DNA of 64,000 nucleotides from Nitrosovibrio sp. Nv4 (GCF_900215485.1 NZ_OCMZ01000002.1:310001-374000); one strand, 5' to 3'. Shown: positions 16,608 through 26,461, counted from the first letter of the stretch. Notes: generated from the sequence alone by a model not told the origin. Translations and numbers: made by a program.

Positions 16608-18473
16608 TCATTCAGGTTTTCTATACAATTCGTCGATCTTGTCGGCGAAACGTTTCTCCATTTCAGAACGCTTCAGCTTTAATGTCGGTGTCAGGAGGCC
16701 GTTTTCCACGGTCCACGGCTCCAATGTCAAATACACGGCGCGAACCCGGGCGTATTTTGGAAAACTGTGCAAGGCGGCCTTGATTTTGTTCAGTGCGGCG
16801 CCTCGCACAGCTGAATTCGCGAGGGATTGGGCATCGTCCTTCAGGCCGAGGCTCTTCGCCAGATTCGCCCACTCGCGCTGGTTCAGCACCAGCAGCGCAG
16901 CCAGGTGGGGTTTCCCTTCGCCTACGACCATCGCCTGGTCGAAGAGTGAATCCTGGACGATTGCCATCTCCAGATCGCCTGGCGGGACTTTTTCCCCGCT
17001 CGATGTGACTAGGATTTCCTTGAGCCGGCCGCAAATGAATACATGGTTTTCCGAAATGCGTGCCTGATCGCCGGTATGAAGCCAGCCTTCCGAATCGATT
17101 GCGGCGCGTGTTTCTTCCGGCCTGTTCCAATAACCGAGCATGATTCCGGGGCTGCGCACCAGCAGTTCGCCTTCATCACCAATGCGAATTTCAACCCCCG
17201 GCAATGCCATACCCGCCGATTCCGGAATGTTGTCGTCCAGACGATTGGCTGCCAGCACAGGCGAGGCCTCGGTCAGGCCGTAACCTTGTACCAGCGGCAG
17301 CCCTAGTCCGATGAAATATCGTGAAACATCGCCATAGAGTGGTCCCCCGCCGCTTACCGCAAGCCGTAACTGACCGCCGAGATGCGCCAGAACCTTTTCC
17401 GCTACCAGCGGGCGCAACACTGACCAGGCGAACCGGTACGACCTGCGGGGCTGTTTCTGTCCCTGCCGGTGCTGCCCGGCGGTAAATCGGTCCCATCCGA
17501 TCGTCATGGTCCAGTCGAGCAGCCGCGTGGCGAATGGTCCTTTCTCCTGCACTTGCCGACGCATTTTGGCGCGGATGCCTGCGAAAATCTGTGGCACCCC
17601 GATAAGTATACGAGGACGCACGGAATTCAGGTCCTCAGCGAGATCCTTGAGTGAACGGGCATGAGCGACGCTGCTGCCGGCCATTATCGGCACATAGTAG
17701 CCGACAGTGCGTTCGAACATATGCGAAAGAGGCAATAACGAAAGATAAACATCTTCGCGATAGCCGGGTATGGCTTTGAGCACTGCCTCCGCGTTCCAGA
17801 GGATATTGTGGTGTGAGAGCATTACTCCTTTGGGTTTGCCGGTTGTGCCGGAAGTATAAACAAGCGTGGCAAGCGACTGAGGATCGGCTGAGCGGAATTC
17901 ATCAATATCAGCCTGAACGGCGTCCTGGCCCTTGACCTCCCCTGTGGCAGACTGATTGGCTTCCGCAAGCCAGTCGTCCACCCCCTTCAGCACTCTCTCG
18001 TTATCAGCATTGCCGGCGGGGCGCTGCACGCATAACACTTTCCCCAGCCCAGTCAGATCGGCGCACAGCGGAGCAAGCGTTTCCCACCGACTTTGCGTCC
18101 CTGTCAGAAGCAGACGAGCCCCTGAGTCCGCCAGGATATAAGCAATATTGCTTTGTGCGTCCGATGGGAAAAGCGGCACCACAACAAGTCCCAAAGCCAT
18201 GGCAGCCTGATCGAAACATACCCATTCCACCGAGTTGCGCAGCAGGACCGCAACCCGATCGCCGGGAGCGAAATTCTCCTGCCGGAGGGCTCGCCTCCAG
18301 CGTTCTACCAGCACGCCCATTTCCCGCCAGGTATGGGCCCGCCATTCCCCGGTGTCGGCATCAAACTGCCTGTAAGCGGGGGAGTCGGGGGTCCGTTTGA
18401 TGCGCAAAGCAAACAGCCCAGGCAGCGTCCCCGCCTCCGTGCATGAAATGATGTCTGTCGTTTGCGATGCCAC
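16608..18473 (-). CDS. Long-chain acyl-CoA synthetase (AMP-forming, FadD15/ACSL-like)
   Basis: 621-residue ANL-superfamily ligase that activates fatty acids with ATP and CoA. Motifs: P-loop YTSGTTGKPKGVM at residues 206-218, QGYGLTEASPVLAANR in the middle, WLHTGDQARI and the linker GRLKEILVTSSGEKVPP near the C-terminus. Length and motif spacing match the ACSL/FadD15 type rather than short-chain enzymes. Likely associates with the inner membrane. Transcribed alone on the minus strand. Natural chain length is not deducible. Confidence 0.93.
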   Translation of the reverse strand: MASQTTDIISCTEAGTLPGLFALRIKRTPDSPAYRQFDADTGEWRAHTWREMGVLVERWRRALRQENFAPGDRVAVLLRNSVEWVCFDQAAMALGLVVVPLFPSDAQSNIAYILADSGARLLLTGTQSRWETLAPLCADLTGLGKVLCVQRPAGNADNERVLKGVDDWLAEANQSATGEVKGQDAVQADIDEFRSADPQSLATLVYTSGTTGKPKGVMLSHHNILWNAEAVLKAIPGYREDVYLSLLPLSHMFERTVGYYVPIMAGSSVAHARSLKDLAEDLNSVRPRILIGVPQIFAGIRAKMRRQVQEKGPFATRLLDWTMTIGWDRFTAGQHRQGQKQPRRSYRFAWSVLRPLVAEKVLAHLGGQLRLAVSGGGPLYGDVSRYFIGLGLPLVQGYGLTEASPVLAANRLDDNIPESAGMALPGVEIRIGDEGELLVRSPGIMLGYWNRPEETRAAIDSEGWLHTGDQARISENHVFICGRLKEILVTSSGEKVPPGDLEMAIVQDSLFDQAMVVGEGKPHLAALLVLNQREWANLAKSLGLKDDAQSLANSAVRGAALNKIKAALHSFPKYARVRAVYLTLEPWTVENGLLTPTLKLKRSEMEKRFADKIDELYRKPE

Positions 18474-18800
18474 GGGTCAGGCCTCCTGACAGTACTGAAG
18501 AGTTACGGGGTTTTTGTGCAATTCGCCGGGAAGTGCCCTTCTCCTCCTTCGTTCTTGGGCCTTCGCATTTATTCATGATAGATTAAATTGCGGGAACCGC
18601 CATTTTTCCGGGAAATGCGGCAAAGACATACTTGCTGAAAGGGGCTACTAAGATGGGGCCAGTGCCTTTTTCAAGCTGAACAGCATCATGGGGCCCATGG
18701 TCAAAGCGGATTTTTCTTCATTCAACTTTCTTCGACAACTTCCGATGAGCTATAAGGGAATGATAAATTAGCCGTGTCTAGAACACGTGGTCAAACGGTC
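18474..18800. other. Intergenic region upstream of the acyl-CoA synthetase
   Basis: About 330 nt with no supported gene. It should hold the promoter of the minus-strand acyl-CoA synthetase gene, but no clear -35/-10 pair was identified. Confidence 0.4.
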
Positions 18801-18836
18801 AAAAGGGTGCGTGAAACTTGATTCACCACGCATCCC
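18801..18836 (-). terminator. Probable intrinsic terminator of the tyrosinase operon
   Basis: GGGTGCGTG (18805-18813) pairs with CACG-CATCCC (18827-18836) with a one-base bulge; on the minus strand the hairpin is followed by TTTT. It lies 18 nt downstream of the tyrosinase stop. Confidence 0.6.
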
Positions 18837-18854
18837 ACTTCGCCAGGCATTCGA

Positions 18855-19757
18855 TCAAGTTTGCAGTTCTGTCAGATCGGAAACCGTGTCGTACTCGTAG
18901 TATCGTCGGTAGTCGACCATATCGCCAGGCGTGACAGTGTCCTCGTAAATGCTGTAAAGCGCGTCGTCTACCCGATGAAACTGGAGTGTATCCGGCGCGC
19001 TCATATCGGGTAAGTACGGTGAGTCAGGGTGCCTCTCCTGCCAGGCCGCCCAGATCCGATCCACATTGCAATGATGCAGGAAGAATACCGGATCGTTCGG
19101 CGATGATGATAACGACATGTCTCCCCCTACCCATACATGTACGCTATTGTGAATGCGCTCATTTCCGATCCAGCCTTCGAGAAGGTTGCGCACGCCCCCT
19201 GGCGAAGATGAGCTAAACGGTGAGGTGTCATAAGCCGCCTGGTCGCGGATGACCATTCGTACTCCGGTTCGGGTAGGAAGCCTGCCCGCATCGCCAAGGG
19301 CACGTTGCAGCGTTCGATCCGTTCGTCTCAAGTCACCTGTCCTCAGGCTCATTTCCAGACGAACCCGCCAATCCGAGCCGGCAAATTGTCCGAGATTGGC
19401 ATTGCTCCATATCGGTGACGTGACAGGTTCGGGAAGTTCCGCGTCGGCGTTCCAATCCCAGTATGGAATCCTGAACTCAATGTCGTCTACTGCCTGCCGC
19501 AGTAATCCTTCGAGAGTGATAAGGAAATATCGGTGCCAGGGCAAAAACGACGGGCCGGAGTGTGCGGCGTTGCGGTCGCTTTGAGTGGGCGGGGTCATCA
19601 GCATCATCGACTGGTGGTGCCAGAAAACGAACGAGTCGTAGATCGACAATCCGTCCTGGCCCGGCCACGGAAACTGCGCGGGGTCTTTAAGCCTTCTTAC
19701 CCCATCGATGTACTTCTGAGCAGCGTCGGCGTCAGTGAGGAAGTTGCGGCGAATCAT
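18855..19757 (-). CDS. Tyrosinase-type copper oxidase (type-3 dicopper)
   Basis: 300-residue polyphenol-oxidase family protein that uses two coupled coppers to oxidise phenols with O2. CuA ligands: His47/48 in FWHHQSM, His66 in AAHSG and His75 in FLPWHRYF. CuB ligands: His203 and His207 in RIHNSVHVW and His228/229 in DPVFFLHHCNVDRIW. The residues around HHC (NVDRIW) are a strong family signature. No signal peptide is visible on this protein; the partner gene just upstream, overlapping by 4 nt, resembles the copper-donating caddie. Natural substrate unknown. Confidence 0.93.
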   Translation of the reverse strand: MIRRNFLTDADAAQKYIDGVRRLKDPAQFPWPGQDGLSIYDSFVFWHHQSMMLMTPPTQSDRNAAHSGPSFLPWHRYFLITLEGLLRQAVDDIEFRIPYWDWNADAELPEPVTSPIWSNANLGQFAGSDWRVRLEMSLRTGDLRRTDRTLQRALGDAGRLPTRTGVRMVIRDQAAYDTSPFSSSSPGGVRNLLEGWIGNERIHNSVHVWVGGDMSLSSSPNDPVFFLHHCNVDRIWAAWQERHPDSPYLPDMSAPDTLQFHRVDDALYSIYEDTVTPGDMVDYRRYYEYDTVSDLTELQT

Positions 19758-20230
19758 TGGTTACCTCCCCCGTGACTATGATCACGGTCGTGGCCCTGAT
19801 CGGGATGTGAATCAGATTCGGAAAACGCATCCGGGTAAGCGTCCATAACCTGTTTCATCAAATCCACGGCGGAAGCATAAGTTACGAATGGCGTTGCATG
19901 CGTGAAAACCTGCCCATCCTCATCAACGGACAGGTGCATATCCGCCGGTTTGCCATCGACCTCGACGCGATAGGTGGTGATAATCTTGATAGTATGTCCA
20001 TTATGCGTGAGCTCGCGCACGCTCGTGGCCTCGTGCTTGCCGTGGGGTGCAAGATAGGTTGGGAATTTTTTCTTCACCCAGTCCGGGTGGGACTGTGCGC
20101 CTTCCGTTGGCGAGTAGTTTTCTAAAACAGAAGTGTCCGGATTACCGGTCGAGTCACTTGGCTTTCGGACCGGCTTCGGCTCCTTGCCCTTTCCCGTGTG
20201 TCCCTTGGGGGGAGCCTTCTTTTTTTCCAT
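19754..20230 (-). CDS. Tyrosinase helper (caddie, MelC1-like) protein
   Basis: 158 residues. The central part THNGHTIKIITTYRVEVDG followed by KPADMHLSVDEDGQVFTHAT resembles MelC1/caddie domains that hold tyrosinase in an assembly state and donate copper. The C-terminus is His/Asp-rich (DSHPDQGHDRDHSHGGGNQ), fitting copper binding; the N-terminus is a Lys/Pro-rich linker. Its stop overlaps the tyrosinase start (ATGA), so the two are made in a coupled way. Assignment rests on pattern and context, not on strong similarity. Confidence 0.78.
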   Translation of the reverse strand: MEKKKAPPKGHTGKGKEPKPVRKPSDSTGNPDTSVLENYSPTEGAQSHPDWVKKKFPTYLAPHGKHEATSVRELTHNGHTIKIITTYRVEVDGKPADMHLSVDEDGQVFTHATPFVTYASAVDLMKQVMDAYPDAFSESDSHPDQGHDRDHSHGGGNQ

Positions 20231-20324
20231 GTCAGTTCCTCCATAAAGATAGAGAGAGGGGCAGAACCGTTACTATCCTTGTATCCCCACTCTCAGCGAG
20301 CACCCTTTTTCGATAACCCCATAC

Positions 20325-21068
20325 TCAAAGAATAGGAATATATTCAGCAATACCGGCGAGATCCAATATCTCGTAACTGCGTTGCGCGCCGGGAGGAAAC
20401 CCCCCAAAGCCCGAGGGCGCGTGCGAGAGGATACCCACGGTTTTGAATTCGTGCCGTGCCTCCTCTCCCATCCTGATTGGAGGCAAAACCAGCGCAAAAT
20501 CCAAAAAACCCTCGTCGGCCATATTGGTCCTAAGTTTTACGGAAACAAGCGATCCCAGTACCGTTTTCTGCTGGGTAATCTCTTCTCCACGGAATATCAC
20601 GTGGCCTTCGGGACCCGTATATTCAAGCTGCGGTTCTGCTGGTGATTCACTCTTTCCCCGCGGACCTTCCCCTCTGGGAAAAAAAACGACGCGTTTAACG
20701 TTTTCACGATCGCTGAAGGTAAAACGGGTGGGTTGTCGATCGGGATGACCGGATTCATCGAGCAATGCTGTTTTTGAATTTTGCGTAGCATGTATTCGAA
20801 CTCCCTTGGCGCTCTCGGGTAAATTTTCCCAGAGATGCGCGACTTTGATGGGAGTAATAACCTGCGTCGCAGATCCTTCAGGGGGATCGGCAACGAAATC
20901 GAAATCGTAAATTCCATTGGGTGGCGGCTGAATGAAAATAAAGGGCTCCAACCTGGGATTGGTCCATCCGCCGGTGGGCACGGTGCCAGATGCGAGGATC
21001 CGCAATTTGGGCGGGAAGCTTTCCAGAACCGCAAGGTCGACTTCTACCACTTCCAAAACTTTTTCCAT
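20325..21068 (-). CDS. Unknown protein, first gene of the tyrosinase operon
   Basis: 247 residues, no signal peptide. Compact beta-rich look: LAVLESFPPKLRILASGTVP, then PRLEPFIFIQPPPNGIYDFD, a VIFRGEEITQQ segment and a hydrophobic C-terminus (AGIAEYIPIL). No domain recognised. It lies 94 nt upstream of the caddie-like gene on the same strand, suggesting it supplies substrate binding or structural support to the tyrosinase. The join to the operon is inferred. Confidence 0.72.
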   Translation of the reverse strand: MEKVLEVVEVDLAVLESFPPKLRILASGTVPTGGWTNPRLEPFIFIQPPPNGIYDFDFVADPPEGSATQVITPIKVAHLWENLPESAKGVRIHATQNSKTALLDESGHPDRQPTRFTFSDRENVKRVVFFPRGEGPRGKSESPAEPQLEYTGPEGHVIFRGEEITQQKTVLGSLVSVKLRTNMADEGFLDFALVLPPIRMGEEARHEFKTVGILSHAPSGFGGFPPGAQRSYEILDLAGIAEYIPIL

Positions 21069-21515
21069 AATTGGTTTCCTCGAGACGGTTACGATGGGGT
21101 TATTTCATGGCGCGTTTCTACTTTTTAATCTTTCTTTATAGGTTAGAAAATAGAAAAAACAACTATATTTATGTTTTTTCTGCTCATGGGTTGCAAAAAT
21201 AAATTGATCCACCGCCTCGGATTAGGGAGCAAACAATACCAAATTCATGCGGGCGGAAGTGATATCCAAGGATTTCCGAAGCAGCATGTGGCCGATTTGA
21301 TCACACGGACGCCGGGCAGCGTTATATCAAACTGCCGATTAATTCACGTACGGCCACCACTATTGAAACCACGGCGCCAACGGAAACGTAGCGCCACCGG
21401 GCTCTTACATGCTCTTTGTAGTCAGTAATCAAGGGTTGCCATTGGAAGGGAACTTTTTGGCAATTTCGTAGAAGGAATCCTCCCGTAACGTATACCTGCC
21501 AACCACTTCAGGTAA
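21069..21515. other. Intergenic region between tyrosinase operon and lipoprotein pair
   Basis: 447 nt. An 85-codon plus-strand frame at 21171 has no ribosome site or recognisable content and is not called. AT-rich DNA at 21120-21190 is a plausible promoter zone for the minus-strand tyrosinase operon. No repeat found. Confidence 0.4.
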
Positions 21516-21935
21516 TTACTCACTCGGTTCCCCCGGGGTAGCAATAGCCTCGGCAGCGTCTTCCAGCGCGACTATTGCCCCGGGAATAGCAGCCGCATTG
21601 CCTGAGTAAACAGTGCCGGCCAACAGGACCAGTGCAGATGCGAGGTCAAGTGCCTGCTTGAGCGTTGCGATATGCTTGATTGCCAATTTGGCGCTTTCAA
21701 CGCTGGACTGCAAGCGCGTGAGTGCAGCCTGACTATCCTGGAGGACCATACCTACCGCAGCGGTGTATATGCTGGAGGCGATATTCAGAAGCATGACTTC
21801 CCGTTCATCGAGTTCGTCCCATTGCGCTTTACTCAGGCAGGACAGATTGCTGATGCGCCAGTCTCCCAGCGCGATCGCCGTATCGCGAAACTGGTTGCCC
21901 AACTCAAAAGCATCATCTGATGTCAGTTTATCCAC
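21516..21935 (-). CDS. Hypothetical helical protein with C-terminal membrane-like stretch
   Basis: 139 residues. Predicted helical throughout; a hydrophobic region (LDLASALVLLAGTVYSGNAA, about residues 96-115) could be a membrane helix. One Cys (LSCLSK). Located 14 nt downstream of a lipoprotein gene on the same strand, so co-transcribed. No family recognised. Confidence 0.7.
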   Translation of the reverse strand: MDKLTSDDAFELGNQFRDTAIALGDWRISNLSCLSKAQWDELDEREVMLLNIASSIYTAAVGMVLQDSQAALTRLQSSVESAKLAIKHIATLKQALDLASALVLLAGTVYSGNAAAIPGAIVALEDAAEAIATPGEPSE

Positions 21936-21949
21936 GCCCTACCTCTTTT

Positions 21950-22810
21950 TCATGGCGAACCGCCAAGCAAATTCCGGTAAGCGCCTCGAAGCCCGTCTAC
22001 ATACGGCTTTAGCTGCCGGTCGAACTCCTTATTGCCGACCATGTCCCGATTGTCATATAGATACTGATGGCCCTGGGCGATCTTTTCCAATACTACGTCA
22101 TAGCTTCGAGCACTCTGGATCCGGCTATTAACACGGCCAAGTGCTTCTGTCCTGGCTTCCTTTGCGAGTGCCATTGCGACGGGTTCCACAGGATTATCCG
22201 GCGCAAGCATGAAATTATCATAGTACCGTCCTACCAGTGCGGATTCGATCTGTAAATCCGCAATCATGCCCTTCATCACGATCTTTCGCGTGGCGCTGAT
22301 CACATCCTGGAGCGGTTGATTGCCATCATGGATCAGTTTCCTGATTTCATGCAGCCTGTACACAGTCGTCACTGCACGTGCGAGAATGATCGATAGCGCA
22401 CCAACCGCCTCTTTCTCATCATGGGTCAGCAGCGTTGCCTTGTTGAGGTCGCTGCTCAGGTCCTTGAGTGATCTGTCGTACGGTCTGACGTCGCCCGTAG
22501 CAAGACTATTAAGGCCCTGCATGTAATCTGTTACGGATTGCTGGAGCAAATCCAGGCTTGCTCGCTGCGCTTCCCGGCGCACTTTCTGCGCGTCCAGTCC
22601 GGCATGGAATTTCTCCGGCTGATACTGCTTGCGTCGGTCGAGTGCGCCGATATAGTCCTTTGTAAGCGCACCATGGCTGGCAGCGTTCGAAGAAAGCGAC
22701 GCAAACGATTTTACTTCCTTGAAACTGGCACATCCGGAAACCGCTGACACCAGGAAAATTGTAGCCAGTGCCTGCAGGTACCTTCCGCTTGTATGAGAGA
22801 AACAAATCAT
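21950..22810 (-). CDS. Helical lipoprotein of unknown function
   Basis: 286 residues with signal RYLQALATIFLVSAVSG and lipobox SGCAS (Cys near residue 27). The mature protein is long, mostly helical and charged (KVRREAQRASLDLLQQSVTD; LAKEARTEALGRVNSRIQSA), with no domain recognised. It precedes the 139-residue gene on the same transcript; the pair may form an envelope-associated unit. The start is divergent from the next plus-strand gene. Confidence 0.78.
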   Translation of the reverse strand: MICFSHTSGRYLQALATIFLVSAVSGCASFKEVKSFASLSSNAASHGALTKDYIGALDRRKQYQPEKFHAGLDAQKVRREAQRASLDLLQQSVTDYMQGLNSLATGDVRPYDRSLKDLSSDLNKATLLTHDEKEAVGALSIILARAVTTVYRLHEIRKLIHDGNQPLQDVISATRKIVMKGMIADLQIESALVGRYYDNFMLAPDNPVEPVAMALAKEARTEALGRVNSRIQSARSYDVVLEKIAQGHQYLYDNRDMVGNKEFDRQLKPYVDGLRGAYRNLLGGSP

Positions 22811-22889
22811 ATGTTATTACCTGTGACGCTCACGCCTGAGGGGACCATTGTGGCAATGTTTCTATAATTTTAATAACAGTGAAAATCCC

Positions 22890-24077
22890 ATGCTCATGAG
22901 AATAATTCCTCTGGCGGCTACAGCGTTGGCAATAAGCTTCAGTGCCGCTGCCCCCCTCCATGCTTCCGGGGATTCCATCAACTTCGGCCTGAGCTATATC
23001 GGCCACCAAATCGTGCCCAACAAGACACGCTTCAATGGAACCACTGTCGGGGGTTTATCCTCGCTGGACTATAACCCTGCGACCGGCCGTTACCTGACCA
23101 TCAGCGACGATCGAAGCAAAACCGGTCCAGCGCGCTTCTATGAATTGTCTCTGGACTTGTCTCAATTCCAGTCTTCTGCCGTACCAGGCATGGCGGGCGT
23201 AATCTTCCATACCGTAACCACGATTCAACAGGTCGATGGGGGTGCTTTCGAGAAACATTCCGTGGACCCCGAAGGCATGCGTTTTGATTCGGCTCGCAAT
23301 AAAATTTACTGGTGCGACGAGGGTCAGCGCAGCGTATCCGGTTTCCGGAGTCCGGCGGTACGCGAGATGAATTCCGATGGCAGCCACAGCCGTGAGTTCA
23401 GCGTACCTTCATACTACGCTCCGCGCGGCTCCAATATTGGAATACTTCCCGGCGACAATGGCATATACAACAATCTGGCGTTCGAGAGCCTTGCAATCTC
23501 CGTCGACGGCGCGACTCTATACACCGCTACTGAAAACGGCCTGGTTCAGGACTCTCCGCCTGCCACCATTCTCACCGGTTCCCGTTCGCGCATCCTGTCG
23601 TTCGACATTGCAAGCGGAAAATCGGGCGCGGAATATATTTATTATATCGAACCGGTTGCTTTCGTCACCGCGACGCTTGGAGGTTTCGCCACCAATGGGT
23701 TGTCAGATTTCATCGTCATCGGAGACCGCCAGTTCATTACTGTCGAGCGTTCCTTCGCTTTGGATGCGGTCATACCCGGCGGCGCCTCAACCGGTTTTAC
23801 CATCCGGCTGTATTATGCCGACGCGCGGGATGCTACCGATGTTTCCGGCATGGAGTCTCTTGCGCGTCAAAGCATTCGGCCCGTAAGAAAAACGCTCCTG
23901 GTTGATTTATCGCAAGTCAAAAATAAGGATGGCTCCGCGCTGGCGCTAGGCAATATCGAAGGCATCACCCTGGGTCCGAGGTTTAATGGCAAAAACACGA
24001 TTGTCCTGGTCGCCGACGATAACTTCAACAAACACCAGTTGACCCAGTTTATCGCGCTGGAAATCAATTCTGATTGA
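22890..24077 (+). CDS. Esterase-like phytase-family secreted protein
   Basis: 396 residues from MLMRIIPLAATALAISFSAA, a signal peptide ending near LHASG. The mature protein resembles the phytase-like/esterase-like beta-propeller domain: SSLDYNPATGRYLTISDDRS, SVDPEGMRFDSARNKIYWCD, LAFESLAISVDGATLYTATE and NIEGITLGPRFNGKNTIVLV. Such proteins are exported and may cleave phosphate or other esters. Start choice avoids an unlikely N-terminal extension. Appears monocistronic. Confidence 0.85.
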   Translation: MLMRIIPLAATALAISFSAAAPLHASGDSINFGLSYIGHQIVPNKTRFNGTTVGGLSSLDYNPATGRYLTISDDRSKTGPARFYELSLDLSQFQSSAVPGMAGVIFHTVTTIQQVDGGAFEKHSVDPEGMRFDSARNKIYWCDEGQRSVSGFRSPAVREMNSDGSHSREFSVPSYYAPRGSNIGILPGDNGIYNNLAFESLAISVDGATLYTATENGLVQDSPPATILTGSRSRILSFDIASGKSGAEYIYYIEPVAFVTATLGGFATNGLSDFIVIGDRQFITVERSFALDAVIPGGASTGFTIRLYYADARDATDVSGMESLARQSIRPVRKTLLVDLSQVKNKDGSALALGNIEGITLGPRFNGKNTIVLVADDNFNKHQLTQFIALEINSD

Positions 24078-24157
24078 TGCAAATTCAGAAAACGGTGCAT
24101 GTGCTTCGCCTATTGTTGCTTCTACACCCCTGGTCTACCGAGGATGCCGCTCCCCGG

Positions 24158-25081
24158 TCACAAGCCTATCTCACCTGACTCCATCCAGGGCGGCGCGGGC
24201 ACAATCAGAACATCGCAAAAACATTGCTCCATGACATGTCGCGAGGCGCTCCCCAGCAACAATTCCTCGAAGCGGGACTTTCCATGTTTTCCCAGCACGA
24301 TCAGATCCGGCTTCATTGACTTGGCATGGTCGCAAATAACATGTCCAGGATGGCCGAATTTGACGACACGGAAAAATGAGCGAGAGCCGGGCTCAAGATC
24401 CGCTACAAACTGATTTAATTCGTGCCGGGCGTCTTCACCGGCTTTAACATGATATTCATGGATGATGTCATGAGCGACGTTTACATACTGCATTTGCTCT
24501 TCCAGCACCACATCAAACACATGCAGAAAAGTTATATGTGCATCAGGCGCAAAGTTTAGAGCCGTGTGGGCGGCACGCCGCGAATTTTCAGAAAAATCGA
24601 CCGGAACCAATACCTGACGATAGGCCTTCATGCTCTGGTTTTTCACCAGTAACATTGGGGTTTTACTCATGCGCGCCAATTTATCGGCAGTGTTGCCGAG
24701 AAAAAGGTCGGTAAAGAAGTTGCCCCCGTGCGCACCGATAACCGTTAATTCAGCAGATAACTCGTCTGCCCTCGCAACAATTTCCTCCACGGGCCGCCCA
24801 AACTTGACGTTATTGGTACAGTGGATACCATAATTATCGTGCAACTGCCCCGAAATCAGCCGCAGTTGTCGCATGGCGCGGTCGACCAGAACAGTTTCAG
24901 CTACGGTTGGTGCGCTCTTGAGAACAACCCCCAGCGCATCCGGCAAGCCAGCTTCCTTCACAGTCAATAACTCGACCGTACCGCACTTCAGTTCGGAACA
25001 TAACATTGCGGCACGTATTCCGGCGCGGTGGGAAAATTCGGAAAAATCCGTTGCCACAAGAATGGTTTTAATAGCTGGCAC
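24158..25081 (-). CDS. Universal stress protein with two UspA domains
   Basis: 307 residues. Two tandem Usp domains: the first begins KTILVATDFSEFSHRAGIRA and ends with VIGAHGGNFFTDLFLGNTAD; the second begins QVLVPVDFSENSRRAAHTAL and ends with VLGKHGKSRFEELLLGSASR, each carrying the GxHG-x9-G ATP-binding loop. Start is GTG with a GGAGG site just upstream. Cytoplasmic; supports survival under stress. Single-gene unit. Confidence 0.93.
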   Translation of the reverse strand: MPAIKTILVATDFSEFSHRAGIRAAMLCSELKCGTVELLTVKEAGLPDALGVVLKSAPTVAETVLVDRAMRQLRLISGQLHDNYGIHCTNNVKFGRPVEEIVARADELSAELTVIGAHGGNFFTDLFLGNTADKLARMSKTPMLLVKNQSMKAYRQVLVPVDFSENSRRAAHTALNFAPDAHITFLHVFDVVLEEQMQYVNVAHDIIHEYHVKAGEDARHELNQFVADLEPGSRSFFRVVKFGHPGHVICDHAKSMKPDLIVLGKHGKSRFEELLLGSASRHVMEQCFCDVLIVPAPPWMESGEIGL

Positions 25082-25464
25082 GCGCCTCCTCCATGATTCT
25101 TTGTAAAACCCAATGGTGCTCTACCGCGCAATTCGTCAGGAAGCAAAAATATCTTCTGGCTGCGAATACTGGGGAATAAAGTCCGGTCTTTGGGTCAGGG
25201 GCTATTGTCATTGCGGTCGCAATCCCTCGACCGTTGAGTGTCACCCTGTGGAATTGAAGCTGGAGAGATGAGCATATCAAATTGCCTACCTGGACCGCAA
25301 GGCTCCTGGACCGGCCGACTTGCGGTTCGTAAGCCGAAGAAGCATTATCAGCGATTCTCCGCCTCGCCAGTTCGCGGGACGGCCCCTACAGGTGATTCTC
25401 AGGTTGGATCGCAGGATAAAACAGGGGAACGGAATAGAAGGGGATCACTACCAGTTTGAGCTAT
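25082..25464. other. Intergenic region
   Basis: 383 nt without a supported gene. Two frames here (plus strand 25238, minus strand 25068) lack ribosome sites and recognisable sequence. The minus-strand Usp promoter should be in its left half. Confidence 0.4.
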
Positions 25465-26274
25465 TTACTCATCTTTACCTGTATTTCTTTGATCGATAAC
25501 ACCGGGGATATCCTGCATGTGCCGGGCAAAGTTGCCTTTAAGGTCATCAACACCCGATTGCGGCCTGGCGTATTGTTTCAGGTCTGCGCGCTGCCTGCGC
25601 TTTTCAGCACTGTTTATTCCCATATTTTTATCCCGTTTTTCGATCAACCCCGGTACCGCTTCACCCTCGCGGTTGAACGACCATCCGAGCATCGGCTCGC
25701 CCAAAGGCAATTTATCTCCCGGTTTTCCTTCATAACCCGTATTCCAGACATGCCATGTCTTGCCATAACTGTTCATCTTCCCCTTCATCAGCGCTTTTTC
25801 CGCAGCGTCCGGAATATCCGGTGCGACGAGTTGTCCGGAAAGAATTTCGCCATTATGAGGGTGCCAATATTTTTTCTCCTCTTCCGGCAAGGCGGTAAAA
25901 AGCTTTTCGGAGATTATGTATTCGATGCCGTTCAGATTCGCATCCTTCGTATTGCTATCGAATAACGCGCACTGCGCAAAATCTTCATTGACCTGATGGC
26001 AGTAATGATGAGCCTCCATCTGGTCTTCCGGCGAGCCTTTCATGGGATGGAAGCCGACAAGGTAAATATCAAACCGTTCCAGCGGCGGACTGCTCTGCAA
26101 GAGTTTCGCCCCCGCTTCCAGCAGTCTCGTTTTCGGCGTTTTTGCCTCGCCGGGCGGTGCAGTGACAGGTTGCGTCAACTCCCGGGCAAAGGTGGCCGAT
26201 ACAAAAGTACCAGCGAGCGCTGCTAACACGCTTGCATATAAAATAACCAGAAGGTTTTTGCTCTCTTCGCTCAT
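25465..26274 (-). CDS. DUF1264 (OBAP-like) protein with N-terminal membrane anchor
   Basis: 269 residues from MSEESKNLLVILYASVLAAL, with GGGGGAGATC upstream. N-terminal helix (residues 7-25) looks like an anchor or signal. The rest matches DUF1264: FDIYLVGFHPMKGSPEDQME, AHHYCHQVNEDFAQCALFDS, and the hallmark YWHPHNGEILSGQLVAPDIP. Plant members sit on oil bodies; bacterial roles are unknown. His/Cys-rich centre (HHYCH...QCALF) could bind metal. Confidence 0.85.
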   Translation of the reverse strand: MSEESKNLLVILYASVLAALAGTFVSATFARELTQPVTAPPGEAKTPKTRLLEAGAKLLQSSPPLERFDIYLVGFHPMKGSPEDQMEAHHYCHQVNEDFAQCALFDSNTKDANLNGIEYIISEKLFTALPEEEKKYWHPHNGEILSGQLVAPDIPDAAEKALMKGKMNSYGKTWHVWNTGYEGKPGDKLPLGEPMLGWSFNREGEAVPGLIEKRDKNMGINSAEKRRQRADLKQYARPQSGVDDLKGNFARHMQDIPGVIDQRNTGKDE

Positions 26275-26461
26275 GATCTCCCCCCATGGTTCATCGCCTT
26301 TGTATTTTGCGAGATGCCATGGCGCTGGTAAGTACGTTAGCGCACGGAAGGTAGCACAGTGTTCTCGCAATTATCGCCAGGAAAGCCAAGGCCGTGCCCA
26401 GCGCGCAAATCAGCAGGTTCTTCTGTTGCGCCCAAGGAAGAGTTTGGGGATACTTGAGGGT

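Noticed and set aside
21171-21428. 85-codon plus-strand frame in an intergenic region
   Set aside because: No ribosome site, no signal or domain, composition unlike neighbours.
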